Assembly (NCBI GenBank): GCA_021442155.1
Contig: JAKCPB010000363.1
Coordinates: forward strand, 1 to 64,000
Length of the DNA stretch: 64,000 nucleotides
Direction of reading: 5' to 3'
Source: Cymbidium sinense
Lineage: Eukaryota; Streptophyta; Magnoliopsida; Asparagales; Orchidaceae
Part shown: positions 1 to 13,500 of the stretch, piece by piece
How the letters are laid out: every line of letters begins with the position of its first letter
Position numbering within the stretch: position 1 is the stretch's first letter
Translations under genes and position numbers: made by a program
Notes under the pieces: generated by a model
What the model was told of the DNA's origin: nothing
Database searches by the model: none
What the model saw: only the letters and a program-made list of their open reading frames with translations

Positions 1-2211
1 TTGGCATACTGCAAGCATAGGCCTAGATAACTGTTTTCGTTGTAGTTTGAAGCACATTTGAACCCAAAAGCATTCCAATATGTCTTTGTGCTGTCACTAT
101 CTGCATTGGATGTTCACAAACGTGTGAAAATTAATAAGAAAATATCCACCTCCTGTCTAATGCGAGCCATCGGTGATTCTGCACCACTGGGACGACCTTC
201 TTGGTGATAGTACATACAATGATGCCATATCAATGTTAAAATTGCAATATATTGCATACTTTTATCTGAAGCAATTTTTAGTTGTATTGCCTTCATTTCT
301 TGTGTGTGCAGCACACAATTAGTGCACAAGGACTGCTTGCTTTGTAATGTTGGATTTGAGGATAAAGTTTTTTGATGAATGAAAATTATGGGCCTTTCTA
401 AAAACAATCCATAATTATTGATGAGATCTCAACAATATATGTGGAGAGAAAAATTAAGAAACAAACAGTTGCATGAGGTGGGAACGTTTTTGAGGACTGG
501 GTTTACTCTGGAGGGTAGGAATCAAAGTAGTTAATTAATTGTCTGATAGAACTTGGATGACCATGGTGAACTTCATCTAAGTCCAATTAAGAGAGCATAT
601 AGAGTTCTGAATTAAAGAAATTGTACTCTAGTAATCAAGGTTTGACATTCCTGGAGTATATTAATAGAAGATCTATGAATCTCAACATTACCTTAGACGA
701 TGAATGTTGAGAATCCATCTGGGTAACTTACCAATTGAAATGCTTAGAGGCTCCTGCATTGAATCTGTTTACCCACACATTGAATTATTTTTGACACTTA
801 GAGTCACGTGTGTAGTTTTAATTAGAGTGAAAAGTAGTCAAATTTTGATTCATGTCATGGATTTGTGTTAATTATCATAAAACTTTTTTTTTTCTCATGT
901 TGAACATTTGTACTTTATTTATTTAAAAGTTATAGTTTAGTAGATTGAGTGATATAAATTTTTTTTTAGTGTCTATGGTAGGGGTGTAAATGAGTAAAAT
1001 TGAGCTCAAGTCACTCTTAGTTTGATTTTGAGCTTGATTAATTAATCGAGTTCAAAATCAAGTTCTATTCTATGAGTTCAATTCAACTCATTTAATATGA
1101 AAGCGATAAAATGATTTTGATTCAAGTAATTGTTATAATAAAATGATAAAAAGAATATGAAATTTGAAGAAAAATAATAAGAAATTTAGATATAACTTTA
1201 AATATTTCTGATTACTTTATACTTAAATTGTTAAATCTTAATATATTTTAAGCATATTTTATAGTAACATTAGCTAATGAATCAAAGTAGGGTTGACTCA
1301 AGCTTGGCTTGTTAGCCTATCGAGCTTGGTTTATGAGTCATTTATTGAGTCAAGCTCAAGTCAACTCACGAGTTGGTTTGGCTCACACCTCTAACTTTGG
1401 TCCAAGTTGTGTGAGTTCAAAACCTTGATTCATGAATAAGATAATATCTATCCATAGAGCTCCATTTACTACCCCTATGTAGCGGCTTCTTATTGTGGAC
1501 TATAGAGACAATGGCATTGAAGTTTAGATGGCCAGTAATAGAAAATGCTTCTTAAAATAAAGAAGCAAAAGACAAATTCTTGTTTTTATCATGTTAGGTG
1601 TGTGGTAGCTTATTATGCAAGATGATATATGCTATTTCAGCTTATCGACAGCTAACTGGCATCCTAATGTTATAATAATCAAGGTACAATAGTTCTTGCA
1701 AACTGTACAGAGTCATTGTTTGGGAACCATTTACCTGGGTAAGTTAATGAAATTATATAATATGCAATTACTAGAGAAAGTAAAGTTTTAACTTCTATGT
1801 GGCTTTTCTTAATTACTTTGGTCTGTGAGAGAATATAGCTAAAAGATATCGTGAATAATGACCAGTTTTACACCAGCTAAGACATTGTGCTTTATAGGTT
1901 ACGTTTATTACCTCGGGAAGAATTTATTTATGTCATGTACAAAAGAGAAAAGTATAGTATAAGGCCTATAACTTTAGTGAATTATTTTGTGTGTACCTAG
2001 GCCTGTATTGTTTTTTTTGCCCTTAAAGATTAATGTGGTTGGTTATGTTACATGATTGCCTTGTGTGTCTTTGAGTGAGGCCTATGTCTACTGCTCAGAC
2101 TTCTAGTCCATTTGATCTTTTTTTTTTTTTACTTTATATTATGTTCAACTTGTTAGCCAGTGATTGATAATATTTCTTTGTTCACATGAATTCCTTGCTT
2201 TTCTTGTTTAG
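1..2211 (+). other. upstream intron of the HUB-like gene
   Basis: No exon of the HUB family is recognisable here, although the exon at 2212 must be spliced from sequence upstream. The stretch is AT-rich and holds one MITE-like insertion (979-1393). The rest shows nothing I can identify. Confidence 0.45.
979..1393. mobile_element. MITE-like element (hAT-type ends)
   Basis: The left end reads TAGGGGTGTAAATGAG and the right end GGCTCACACCTCTA, whose complement is TAGAGGTGTGAGCC, so the ends are imperfect terminal inverted repeats. The flanks GTCTATGG and AACTTTGG agree at 5 of 8 positions, compatible with an old 8-bp target duplication. The interior is rich in GAGCTCAAG-type motifs. TAGGGGTGT ends are common in plant non-autonomous hAT elements; the class assignment is inferred from ends only. 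Confidence 0.5.
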
Positions 2212-2349
2212 CTTGTAATGGAGGGTGTGAAATCAAGACAAATGCATGATGGCGTATGTAGTGAAATGAAATCGATGGATAAAAAGCTTCAGGAAGCCAA
2301 TTCATTGATGGATCTTTATGTCCTAAAAGCTGCACGATTTGATGAGCAG
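2212..2349 (+). CDS. HUB-like exon (coiled coil)
   Basis: This 138-nt, 46-codon exon is phase 0 at both ends, preceded by a pyrimidine-rich tract ending TTTAG and followed by GTAAAT. It reads [15 protein letters not shown], then KKLQEANS, and ends AARFDEQ, which matches the charged coiled-coil part of plant HUB proteins. The in-frame ATG at codon 3 is internal and not a start, because the family continues far upstream. The next intron is only 71 nt, typical of plants. Confidence 0.85.
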
Positions 2350-5300
2350 GTAAATTCTTCGGAATAAGCACAAAAATGAATACTTTGAAGATACTTCATC
2401 TTACTTGCATTGTTTTGCAGTTAAGAATTAGGTCAGATCAGGTTGCAAAATTGGTTGAAGATGGGTGGCAAAGTTCTGTTGACTTGGGTAATGCACAAAG
2501 GAAACTAGCAGATGTGCAGAGAGAATCTCAGTTGTTGAGGCAGTCTATGAATGAAATACAAGTACAAGCCATGGAAAACAGATTGGAGGTCACAGAGCTT
2601 CTAATTGAACTAGAGAGAGAGAGGTAAGTTCAAGATACAAGCATTTTATTATTGAAGTATATGCCTATTCTTATTGAATGCTTTTTTTTGAATCTATTAG
2701 GTTCAACAAGAAGAGAATAGATGAGGGACTAGAAACAATGACAATGAAAGCTACAACACTTAGGAACCAAACTGATGGCTCAATCTTATTGGAGAAGGAG
2801 AGATAAGAGAATACAAGGGGATCCTCAGGTGTCGTATTTGCCATGATCGTCAAAAAGAGGTAAGTTTTATTATTAGAGATTATTGTGCTTTGAAGAACAT
2901 TTATCATTGCCATTGTTTACTTGTCATCATTGATTTATTATTAAGTTATATGCATATATATTTAGCTCTTGAGAAAACTTACTTAGATAATTCACTTAAA
3001 AAAGACAAACATTTCTTTAACCTTTGAGAATTTGGATTTCTTTGTTTCTTATCAGACATTAATTGCAATTTAGGTTATATCATTGTTGTTAAAGGTGAGT
3101 TTATCACTTGCCAAGTAGGTAGGTGGAACATGGTGTTACCATAGTGTCTCGTACACCTTGTAGGTGAGTAATATCACTTTGGTATTGTATAGTGGAGCAA
3201 GGCCGCTCCTTAATATGATTGTAGAGATTGGTGCTAATGCTAATGCAAAAGGTGAGTTTGCTTTTAATAATTACATTTGGATATGAGTGATGTGAAAAGC
3301 ACAATGGAAATTGTAAAAATAATGATGCACATTAGAGAAAAATTAGATCAATCACAGGTGCAAACACTTCAAGCTCTAAAGTAATAAAGAATAAATCATT
3401 TGTTTAACATAATTTAGTAATATTTGGTGACTTTAAATCCAATGAAACTGAAAATTTGTTATTTTATTTAATAAAACATACTTTGATGATTATAATTTCA
3501 TACTTTCCAGAAGTGGTTTGTAAGATTTAAATTGGCATCAAGTTAAATAACTATTTTGTAAAGTCTTACTTGAGTAAACAATTTAAGTGGTTTCAATCGT
3601 TTAAGGTTTTGGGCATTGAGTGAACTAAGCACTTTGATCTCACTTAGCACATGTGAATTACTAGGTTGATGGAATTAAATTATCATGATTTTATACTCTT
3701 AATTTAAATCTTCTTTCAGTATTGATTGTTTATCTTTGAGTTTTGGGGCTAATTTTTGTATTTATTCTTCATCATGGAAGACTACATTTATCCTTGTTCC
3801 TATTATTTTCTATCTTATACATTGCAAATTTTATTACATTCAGCATGGAATTTAATTTTTTATTGTTTGTTTTGCTTGGCATTTAGACTAAATATGTATG
3901 TATATTTGTAATATTGCTAGGATAAATTAGACATAGGCCTCTAATTGGAACTATTTCATGCATTTAAAATCCTTTACTTTAGTTCTTTACATTGAAAATA
4001 ATTGTGTAAAATATTTCCATTGATAATTTTAATTGAGAGTAAATATTTGAAATATTATTACCTATTCCCCTCCTCTTATCTCTTTTATTGTTCTAGCTTC
4101 ACTTGTGAACTCATCCATGTGTTCTTATAAGTCCATATTTGTGTGAACAATGAACTCGTTAGATACACGTGTCCACAAGCATATTAATATGAATATGCTA
4201 GCGTAGTTGCCACAATACAAATTGAAGAAATAAAAGGCAGACAGATTTGCACAAACTCGTTAGTAGTTTGCTCACTCGTATAAAAAGAGGTTTAATAAAC
4301 CTTAGCTCCTCATAAATCGTATTTTTTAACCAATCATTTTAGGATAATGAGATCAAAGGTTTAGAACAAAAATGAGTTAAATTGTATTATCCATTAGGCT
4401 ATATAGGTGAATTCAAATTCAAATTCTATAAAATTAATATAAGCTTATTTAATTTGCCATGGATTAATAGATAGAGTTAAAGACCCTAAATCATTGGTTT
4501 GTGTTTGGTATTGTTTAAATCAATAAAAAGTGAGTGATAGATTTATTGGGTTGGATTCAATCCAGATCCTACTCAATACCATTTATTTCCTCATAAGATT
4601 ACAATACCTAAACATCCCGACCATTGTAGCTGTACACTCCCTCATCTCCTCACCCATGATATCCACTTGCATAGACGTCCTATTTTCCTTGGTCTCATGC
4701 ACACAAATGGCCCATATGCCCTCTCGATTGGTCTATTCTTTGAACTCTCATCGCCATTGCGTCTCTCGTGCACAATTCCCATTCAAACCTCTCTATCACC
4801 CCTCAACCTTCCCTTTGTGTGGCTTTCCTTCATGCAATAAACACAATTTTGTTCTTTGATATCTCTACAGGACATTATCTCTTCTACCCAAACTCCACAC
4901 AAAGTGTCTTATGTGGCTACAACATCGAGGCATCGTTAGTCTCTTCAACTTGTGGGTTTTAGACTTATAGCTCTTATGCCCATATTAACCCTTGCTAATA
5001 CACACATTAAGATCCACCTAATGCCCTTCTCCCATAGTTGTGCAACCCTACTCTCTTGAACTCACCGCACCCTCTCCCACATTGATGCCCCATTTCCCAA
5101 ATCACTTGTTTAAAGCTCAACCAAGCTTCAGCTTGCACCTGTTAGCATCAAATCCCATGCACACCATCTATGCCTTGCTCTCCCTTGCTAACATCCCTTC
5201 TCTGCTATCTTAGAAATCACAACTCTTTACATCCAATGTTTTCATGTGATGCATGCATGCTTTGGAGCTCATATATCTCATTGTACATCACTAATTGCTA

Positions 5301-8300
5301 GTTAATGCTTGAGCCTGAGAACTCAAAATCTGCTTTTGCAGAATTTTGCAACAAATCTTTGACACTGATGACACACAAATGTAGGATTAAAAAATTGAAG
5401 CCATTTATGCCTCTAATTTAGCAAGAGTTCAACAATACAAATTGAATTTTGTACTAGTGTTTTTCTTACCTCTTCTGATCTTTTGATTCAAGTCTAAGGA
5501 GATATTTATTTATTTGTGGTTCAATTATTGTCAATGCATTCAACACCTTTGTTGAATTTTGTCATCTTCTTCTTAAACACTTGTAGGATAATCAAAAGAA
5601 ATACAAACAAAAGAACAAATGATAAATTTTTGAAAAGTGCAATGGAATGCATGTAAGCTATAATATGAATGTTGTTGCTTCTTTTGAAACTTTGATTTGA
5701 CTAAAGTTTTACTCCCCCTCCCTTATTCTTTGTTTCGGGTTTAGGAAAATGAATTCTTACTACTGGTAGCTATGCTTGACAAAAAATTTAATGGTAGCTT
5801 CATGGTTGTTAGTTAGCAGTACGTATCACCATTATATGGCTTCATCATCATTGATATACGGCCTCCAACCTGGAAGTAGGTAGGACGTTGTCATCGGTGT
5901 TGAAATCATTGATGAGGAAAGAAGATAGCTAAAAATTTGACATTTGCTACACTGCAAGGTGCGTGTAATAATCAAGGATCTAACATATTCATTTCCAATG
6001 TTACAAGGTTATTTTCTAAAATGTAAACAATTAATAATTATAATCCATAAAGACACTATTTAAGAGACATTATAATACATTGACTTGTCACCAACTAATC
6101 ACCTCTATTATTATTAAAGCTAAACCCTTCATAAGAAAATTCTAATTGTAACATAACTCATAGATATAAACACAAATTTCTACAAATATTTTGGTTGAGA
6201 AATATACATTACTTCTATTTAATTATGGCTAGTATTTGATATATTTGGTTTGCTTTGAGAAGTTGGTTTGACCCCAAATTGTCAAATAAAAGATAAATAT
6301 AAAAACTATAAAAGTAAATAGTTTATTAATTTTATAGGATATCCATACATTTAAGTATAATAAATTGATTATATGTTGAAAAATATGAAGTAGAACAAAT
6401 TTCATACAATACCACGAGTATTTTAATTCACATTATAAGACATGTTGTGGCTTTGAATAATTTCGTAAGTGTTCAGGAGACAAAAATGCATCATCTCCAT
6501 ACATTATGTTTATAAATGATGCCAAAATATCAATATCTAGGTTTCAACAAATCAATGAAGTACGTCGATGCATTAAATGCATGCAACTAAAGTTTTGAAT
6601 ATTAAATAATCTTAACCGGGCCTAAAGTTTGAATAGTTTCTTGTCTGATGGACTATGTCATCCTTTCACAGATAATAAATTGCCAAAATACCTCGCAAAA
6701 ATAAAATTATTAAAATATCTTCTAAGCTTATAACTAAAGTACAATCAATATTGAATCATTTGATTGGCCAAACAAGCATTGACTTGAGCTTGTTCTTACC
6801 ATCTCTCTATTGAACACCGTTCTTATATGACAGTTTTGCAAGTCAATTTTGGGGTAATCCTAATATTTGACTTGTAATTCTCCATTTAAGCATGTTAAAA
6901 GTTAAGGTTGTAAGCTCGACCTTCTAGGCATTCTTAGAGAAATAAGCCCTAATTTTTCAATCAAAACTCTAGTTTTCTATGAATGTAAGCTCATTTCTAT
7001 TAAACTTGGACCTTCCAATAGTTGTAAGTCATGTTATAGTTAGACTTAAGCCTTTCAATGTGCATAAGCTACATTCTAATTAAATTAAAACCTATAATTA
7101 TTGTAAACCCCACTCCCCAAATTATAGCTAGCTTATACACTAACATACCCATCAATTAATTAAAATCAAAATTGACCAAAAATATATATATGTTTGCATT
7201 TGCATCATATTCCCTTGACCTTGCAACTTATGTTAACATTAGTAGATCGAGACAATGACATGCTCGAGATGATAGAACCATGAGTTTTAAATTTGATATA
7301 CTTTGCTTCCAACTCACCCACATCTCACATAACTATACTCCATCGATCAGCTTGAACCTTAAAATTTGAGCCTAGGCATTAATCTTTATTCGAGAGTTCT
7401 CTTATGGGAATGAGGTGTAATTACTTATGTGTGATTGGATTTAGATAAATCCTAATATAAATATAAAAAAAAATTTGATCAAAATAAATATAATATAATC
7501 TATCTTATGGAAAGCAAGCTTGCGAGTTTAAAGAAAGATGAGTAGCTTAACTCATTGTTTATGCTCGGTGTAGTCTTTTAATTTAGGGGTTGTTTGGTTT
7601 GCTGTAAAAGTAAAATAGAGTGTTTGGAATTTAGGGGTTTTAAAAATTTTTGGTATTTAGTTTGAAGAATTTGGAATGTAGTATAAAATTTCAATTTTAA
7701 ATTTATCTTGTAATTCAAATTATGTGTATTGGGTGAATTCCAAATACAATTTCAATGTATAGTGAGGCCATCAAGCGCACATCGTTGCCTCTGCTCATTA
7801 TCCCCATTGCACCGTCGACCTCTGCTCGTCGATGCACAACTAACCATGACTTCCTATTGTTGAAATTATGAGTATTTTATTTTGCTTTCGTGGCTTTATC
7901 AAACAAGAAAAATAAACTTATGTATTTATGCGATTTCAACCAAACAATCTAAAAGTAATATAAATACATTACTTTCACTTATACTGCATTCTTTTTACAT
8001 TATATTTTAAATTTAGCAAACCAAATAGCCCCTTAGTGACAATTGTGGATGGATCAATTGAGTAATTTTTTATGCTATTGCCAATGCTGGTTTTATTGGA
8101 TCTACCATTTGATTCAACTTGATTTTTCAAGATGTTGTGGTTTGTCTCCACTATTCTAGCCACCGAAGTTACAATGTATTGGAGGGGCCCCATTGAATAA
8201 GTTGTTTTGCCTCTTAACTAAATGGGAAAGGTCCAACCCTAATGATCCAAGGTTTTGATCTAGTGAGGGTCCCAATGGTGTTATTGTTATTGAGGTAGCT

Positions 8301-10464
8301 CCTAATTGAGCCTTAATACCTTCAAGTCTTTTAATTGCCCATGCTTTAATACAAAAAAAGTAAATCAAATAAAAAATGGGCTCATCTAATGAGGCTTGCT
8401 AATGCTACAACTGTATTGGATGTCCATTTTGCGCTAAGGTGATATGGCACTGAAGTAACCAAGGTGGACTAGAAGATGAATGTTGGCCTTTGGCACAAGT
8501 GCCATGTATTAAGACTAATGTTCCAATGATAATTGACTTTGAACTATTATGTTGGGTGAAAATAAATAGTTTGTGAACTCAAATAAAGAAATCTCTCTTG
8601 CTGACCTCTCATCAACCTAATCAATAGGTTCCTCATAAGAGGATGAACCGTTTCTTTCTATATCTATATAGCCCTCAAAGTTGTTCAAAGTTGAGGACTT
8701 CAAAGAAGATTGAAGAATTGGTAGCTAAGGCCACGATGCAAATAATTGCAAATTTATATTTAAATAAATACCTAGGACAACTATATGATGAAGATTTAGG
8801 ATCAACTATATGATGAAGATTTAGGATAGATCCTTCATTGATAAAATGCGCTATGATATTGCTTTCATGCTGACAATGTCATCTTGTTTAAAAAAATTGC
8901 TTGGTGAGCATGGGAGTGAAATTTGGACTAATTTCATACCCTAGATATTTACTGTTAGAAGGTCTTTACCAAACATACAAGAGACTTAAATCTCACAATG
9001 AACATCAAGGTATGACTTTTAGGTTGAATCCCTTAAGATTCATAATCAGAAGGTTTCCATAAATTTTAGTTTCAAGAAACCCTAGATTTTCAAATCCCCC
9101 TTCATGTCACCATGATGGTGAGCACTATAGGGAACATTCTGAAAATCATGAGTGTGAATTCTCCTATAGTAGAATATCTCGATGTAGAACACCACAACAA
9201 ATAAAGGAGGAGGTTTATGGCTTTGAAAAGTTCATGTATCCTTTATTATTTATTGAATGCAAAGTTTAGTCATAAGAAGAGTAACCTTTTTAAGAAGTGA
9301 TCAATCAAACTATGGGGTGAAGATGATTATCTCTATGGTGATGAAAATTATTTTGTTGAAATCAATGGAGATGATACCAAAGATATCAATCACATGGTTT
9401 TGAGGTTGTTTGCATATTTGAGCATATGAATGGTCAACCAACCCCAAGCATTTATAATTGTTGGGAAAAATTGCATGTGGCTTCAACCTCTCAAGTACAA
9501 CAATAGTTGCAAGGCAATCATAATTAATTATTTTCAAAGAAGAAGAAACATAACAAGAGAGGCTTTGAGGAAGTCAAAACCCATCTATGGTTTTAATACA
9601 ATTGCAATAAAAATGTTTATTAACTATGAAGTGATTATTTAGTTGTATGTTCTTCTCGTTGAAATGTGTCAAATGATGAAGGAGCTCTTTGAGCTCGTTG
9701 ATAACTTCATTAATACAAAAACTGTAATATACTCCAAAGTTTTTTTTATTCATCTTTTGGGTAGATAAGAGCTATGAAAATGATGAGCTTACTTGTTCAA
9801 ATCATATTTGTCAATGACGACTTACGCACCGTAGTGTAAAGGCCCTTGTGGAGCCATAGTGTATAACACATGGCAACACAGTCATTTTAAATGATGCAAT
9901 ACACACACACATATTTTATATTAATTTTTCATATCTAATCTTAAAATCATTTTAGCGTGTGCCAAGAGCGTCGTTGCATGATGCAAATAACCCATGCATG
10001 ATGCAAATAACTCGTGCCATTTTGGTGTATAGCGTTGCGCCATGTAGATGACATCGAGGGTGTGCCGCACCATGCCATGCCGAGCACCATTTTGTGCCAT
10101 TGACATGTATGATAGCACCTTAGTTCATCCCTAAAGGAGAATGCCTATATCATCTTGGGTGCTTCAATCTAAGATAACAAAGATGAACATGGAAGGCAAC
10201 TTCAAAGAGTGTAAGGTGGATTGGAGCTCCATCTTAGGAAAATGAAATGAATGATCAAACTCTTCTTAGCTATTAAGGGGCTTTATCCAAAGGTTCTATA
10301 GATTTAGAGCATGACACAAAAATCCAATGAAGTTCTTATTATAATGTTTGGTATAGCAATTTTTTAATCTAGAAATATGTGTAAATTTATGCCTTCATCA
10401 AGGTTTTGAAGCACACTAACGAAGCTAAAAATTGAGGCTTCTCCCTTTGGAGAGGTTGTTAGTT

Positions 10465-10508
<44 letters not shown>

Positions 10509-13500
10509 AAATATTTAATGTCATATTTAAATGTGTCATGCCATGCATTATCGCTATGGTTCTACAAGACTTTTGTATTATGGCACGTCAATCACCATTA
10601 ATAGGCACGTACAAATTTTAGGAGAATGCTCTAAAACCGTTAAATACCTAACATAAATCTAATTTGAAGTATTCTCAGGAGGTGCCTCTTAATATTTTAA
10701 TGAGTCTTAGAACATGGAGAAGAGCTGAAGATGGTTTTTAAAGTGAAATGTCCCTAGCTTAGTGGTAACTCAGTTGACTATGATGTATTTAAAAAGATGA
10801 GCTTAAAAGCTACCTTCATTGATGATAGCACTTATGAAGAGAGGGCGCATTCAATTAAGGAGTGAGAAATAAAGTCCTTGTCCCACAATGAAAGGAGAAA
10901 GACAAGGGGAAGGTATTTAGATCAATGAAGATGCTTTGCCTTATACTTCTAATAAATCCCAAAAGATTGCCAAAGCTTTTGTGGACTATAGTGGCTTTTG
11001 CCCACCTTTGCAAATAACTAGCATACATAAGCATTATGATGTCCTCATGATGTCTAAAGATATATGAGATGAACTCATTAAAGCTTTGCAAAATTTTGAG
11101 TAGTATGAATCCTCATTCATCGAACAAAATATGGAGACCTTATATGCCCAAATACCCTTTAAAATCATATTCATTAGATGATTGAGCATAACTAACTTTT
11201 CTATGTTATGATAAAAGGATTGTTACTTGTATGAATCAAATCTTGATTATGTAGGATCCTCTCAATCTCATGTGTATTTAGATGCTTCGATGGTTAAGTA
11301 TGTTCAATATCTTAGCATGGGCTCGATGTGAGTGAGCTGAGCTGACTCACAAGTTAGCTCAAATTTCATCAATTTACAAGCTTGCGAGTCGAGCTTATTG
11401 AGGCATGAGCTCAAGATCAAGGTTAGATTACAACTAGTATATTATACAAGCTTGAGCTTGATCGACTTATTGGAAAATGAACCAATTGGATTATAAACCC
11501 TAAATTTTGGATGACCCCATTTTAATTAACTTGGGTCAAAAAGCGAGTTTCCATTTTCACGAATTTCTTTCTCACTCCAAACATTGTTGGATCCATTAAT
11601 TCCCTCTATGATGAACTCTTGCCACAACTCTTAGCTATTAGACCATTTGATGCCTTCTACATTGAACTCATTGTTGGACTTGTCATTGCCTTCTACAGTA
11701 AACTCCCATTGCAACTCATTATCCCTTGACCCTAAACTCTTCTACAACAACCTCTTGCTACGATTCCTTATTGTTGGACCCATTTATGCCTTCTTCTAAA
11801 GTGACTCATTGTCATTAGACTCATCAATGTTTTTCTAGTGAGTTCCAATCCTTACTTTTTCTTCGATGATTTCAAGCTCTCGAGCTCAAGAGCTTGGAAT
11901 TATATGGATTCGAGCTGGAGTTCACTGAATGAGTTCAAATTCAAGTGATGCATTAAGTCAACAAGTTGAACTTGAGTTAGCCCTAGCTTGAGCTCGACTT
12001 GACTTGACTCATTTATACATTTAGGGCAAACTATTCCTTTAAGAGTTCAATTAGTGAGGAAAAAGAACTTTATGGTGCCTTATCATACCCCTTAGAATAT
12101 GATGGCTCTATGATTTTGATATCAAGTTTCCCACTCTCCACCAATGAATGAAATACATTAAGATTGACGAGGAGCATAAATTGAGGTTGATATGGAATTG
12201 TTCTTGGCACATGAGATTAATACATATTATGTTGCTAAACGTTTCATCTCTAAGAAGCTAAAAAGTATTATCTATCCACAAAGGCAAACAATTCAACCTT
12301 CGAAGGCATAATCAAAGGTTTTGACCTTGAAAGTGAAGGGTAAGATTAACCTAAAGTAGCCTAATATAGAGGAGCTCGTATAAAGCATAAGATAATATGT
12401 CACTTTGGCAGTGACTTGGAAGATGAAGATGAATCATCTCTCTTTTAACTTAAAGGCACTCCCATGGCTCAGAATAAAGAAGAGAAAGGGTATCGTTTTA
12501 TATCAAATCAACTAAAGAAAGCTTCAATCTCTTTAGTGGTTCATTGCCAAATTTTAAGAGCATTATGGCAATAACAATCATACTGGATGCTCTTGCGAAA
12601 ACATTACTTTCTTTTTTGAGTATCTAGGCAAAGAAGTTAATGACATGCAATTCTTGTTTGTGGAATTTTTTTAATACAAATCAGAAGGAAAACTATCTTA
12701 TATTATTTACAAATTAAAATGGGGAAATGTGAACATGGGAGAAGTGATGGTAATAATGCCCCTCAATATTTCTCATTTACTGGAAGGAGCATCTTTGAAA
12801 CGCAAGTTCATCTTGAACAGTTAGAGGACAAGTTTATTTCAAAAATTTTAGGAAAAAGAACACATCTAGACACAAAATACATGAGAAATTCACTATTTAA
12901 GGTTTTGGGTATGCTTAACACCTTTTAAGAGGCATGTGCTGACTATCATAAGTAATGAAGCTAGTCCCTCAAAATCCAAAGATGAACCTTGAGGATCTAA
13001 TTGTTTATTTAAAAGAGGCTCTCTAATGAATTTTAAAAGGTGATCAAGATATAGTTGATAAGCTTCAAGAAATTAATCTAGGCACAAAGGATAATTTTTT
13101 GTTTACTTCTTATTGCTCGTTTCAAATAAAAGGTGAAAGAGCTATAAATTTTATTCCTTGAGTACCTGTATTTGTTTACTTGGAACTATACTAAAATGCT
13201 AAGTTTGTTTCCAGATGTAGCAACCCATCAGCTCTTTATCAATCCCAAGATACTACGTGTTAAGTAGGCACCAAGATAATCATAACTAAAATTGAGAAGC
13301 AGGTTGTTGAAACCAATTAGCTCATCAAAATGTGTTAAATCTAAGAGAATGTATTTTGACCAGATTGGAAAAAATGTCTAGATTCATGTTTAATTTTAGG
13401 GGCTTCAAGTTTACTCTGAAGATGATTTCTTGATGCCCAGTGGTATAACTCATGGTGGATAGTACATCGAATCATGGCATATTTTTTATTCACAAACAAC

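Larger units (their letters stand above)
8036..13400 (+). other. intron interior, probably decayed retroelement
   Basis: No intact frame is present. The position, upstream of a sense-strand RT remnant and inside a direct repeat pair, suggests this was the gag/protease part of an old Ty3/gypsy element, but I could not recognise gag or protease motifs. It contains an AT microsatellite and a MITE-like block, listed separately. Confidence 0.35.

Noticed and set aside
2212..2349. Start codon at 2218 as the beginning of a short gene
   Set aside because: The exon is in phase with upstream family sequence, has a splice acceptor immediately before it and encodes mid-protein coiled coil.
4530..4962. 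Overlapping + strand frames of 109 and 64 aa
   Set aside because: They lie in a dispersed repeat also present at 16.3 kb, where the frame is not preserved.
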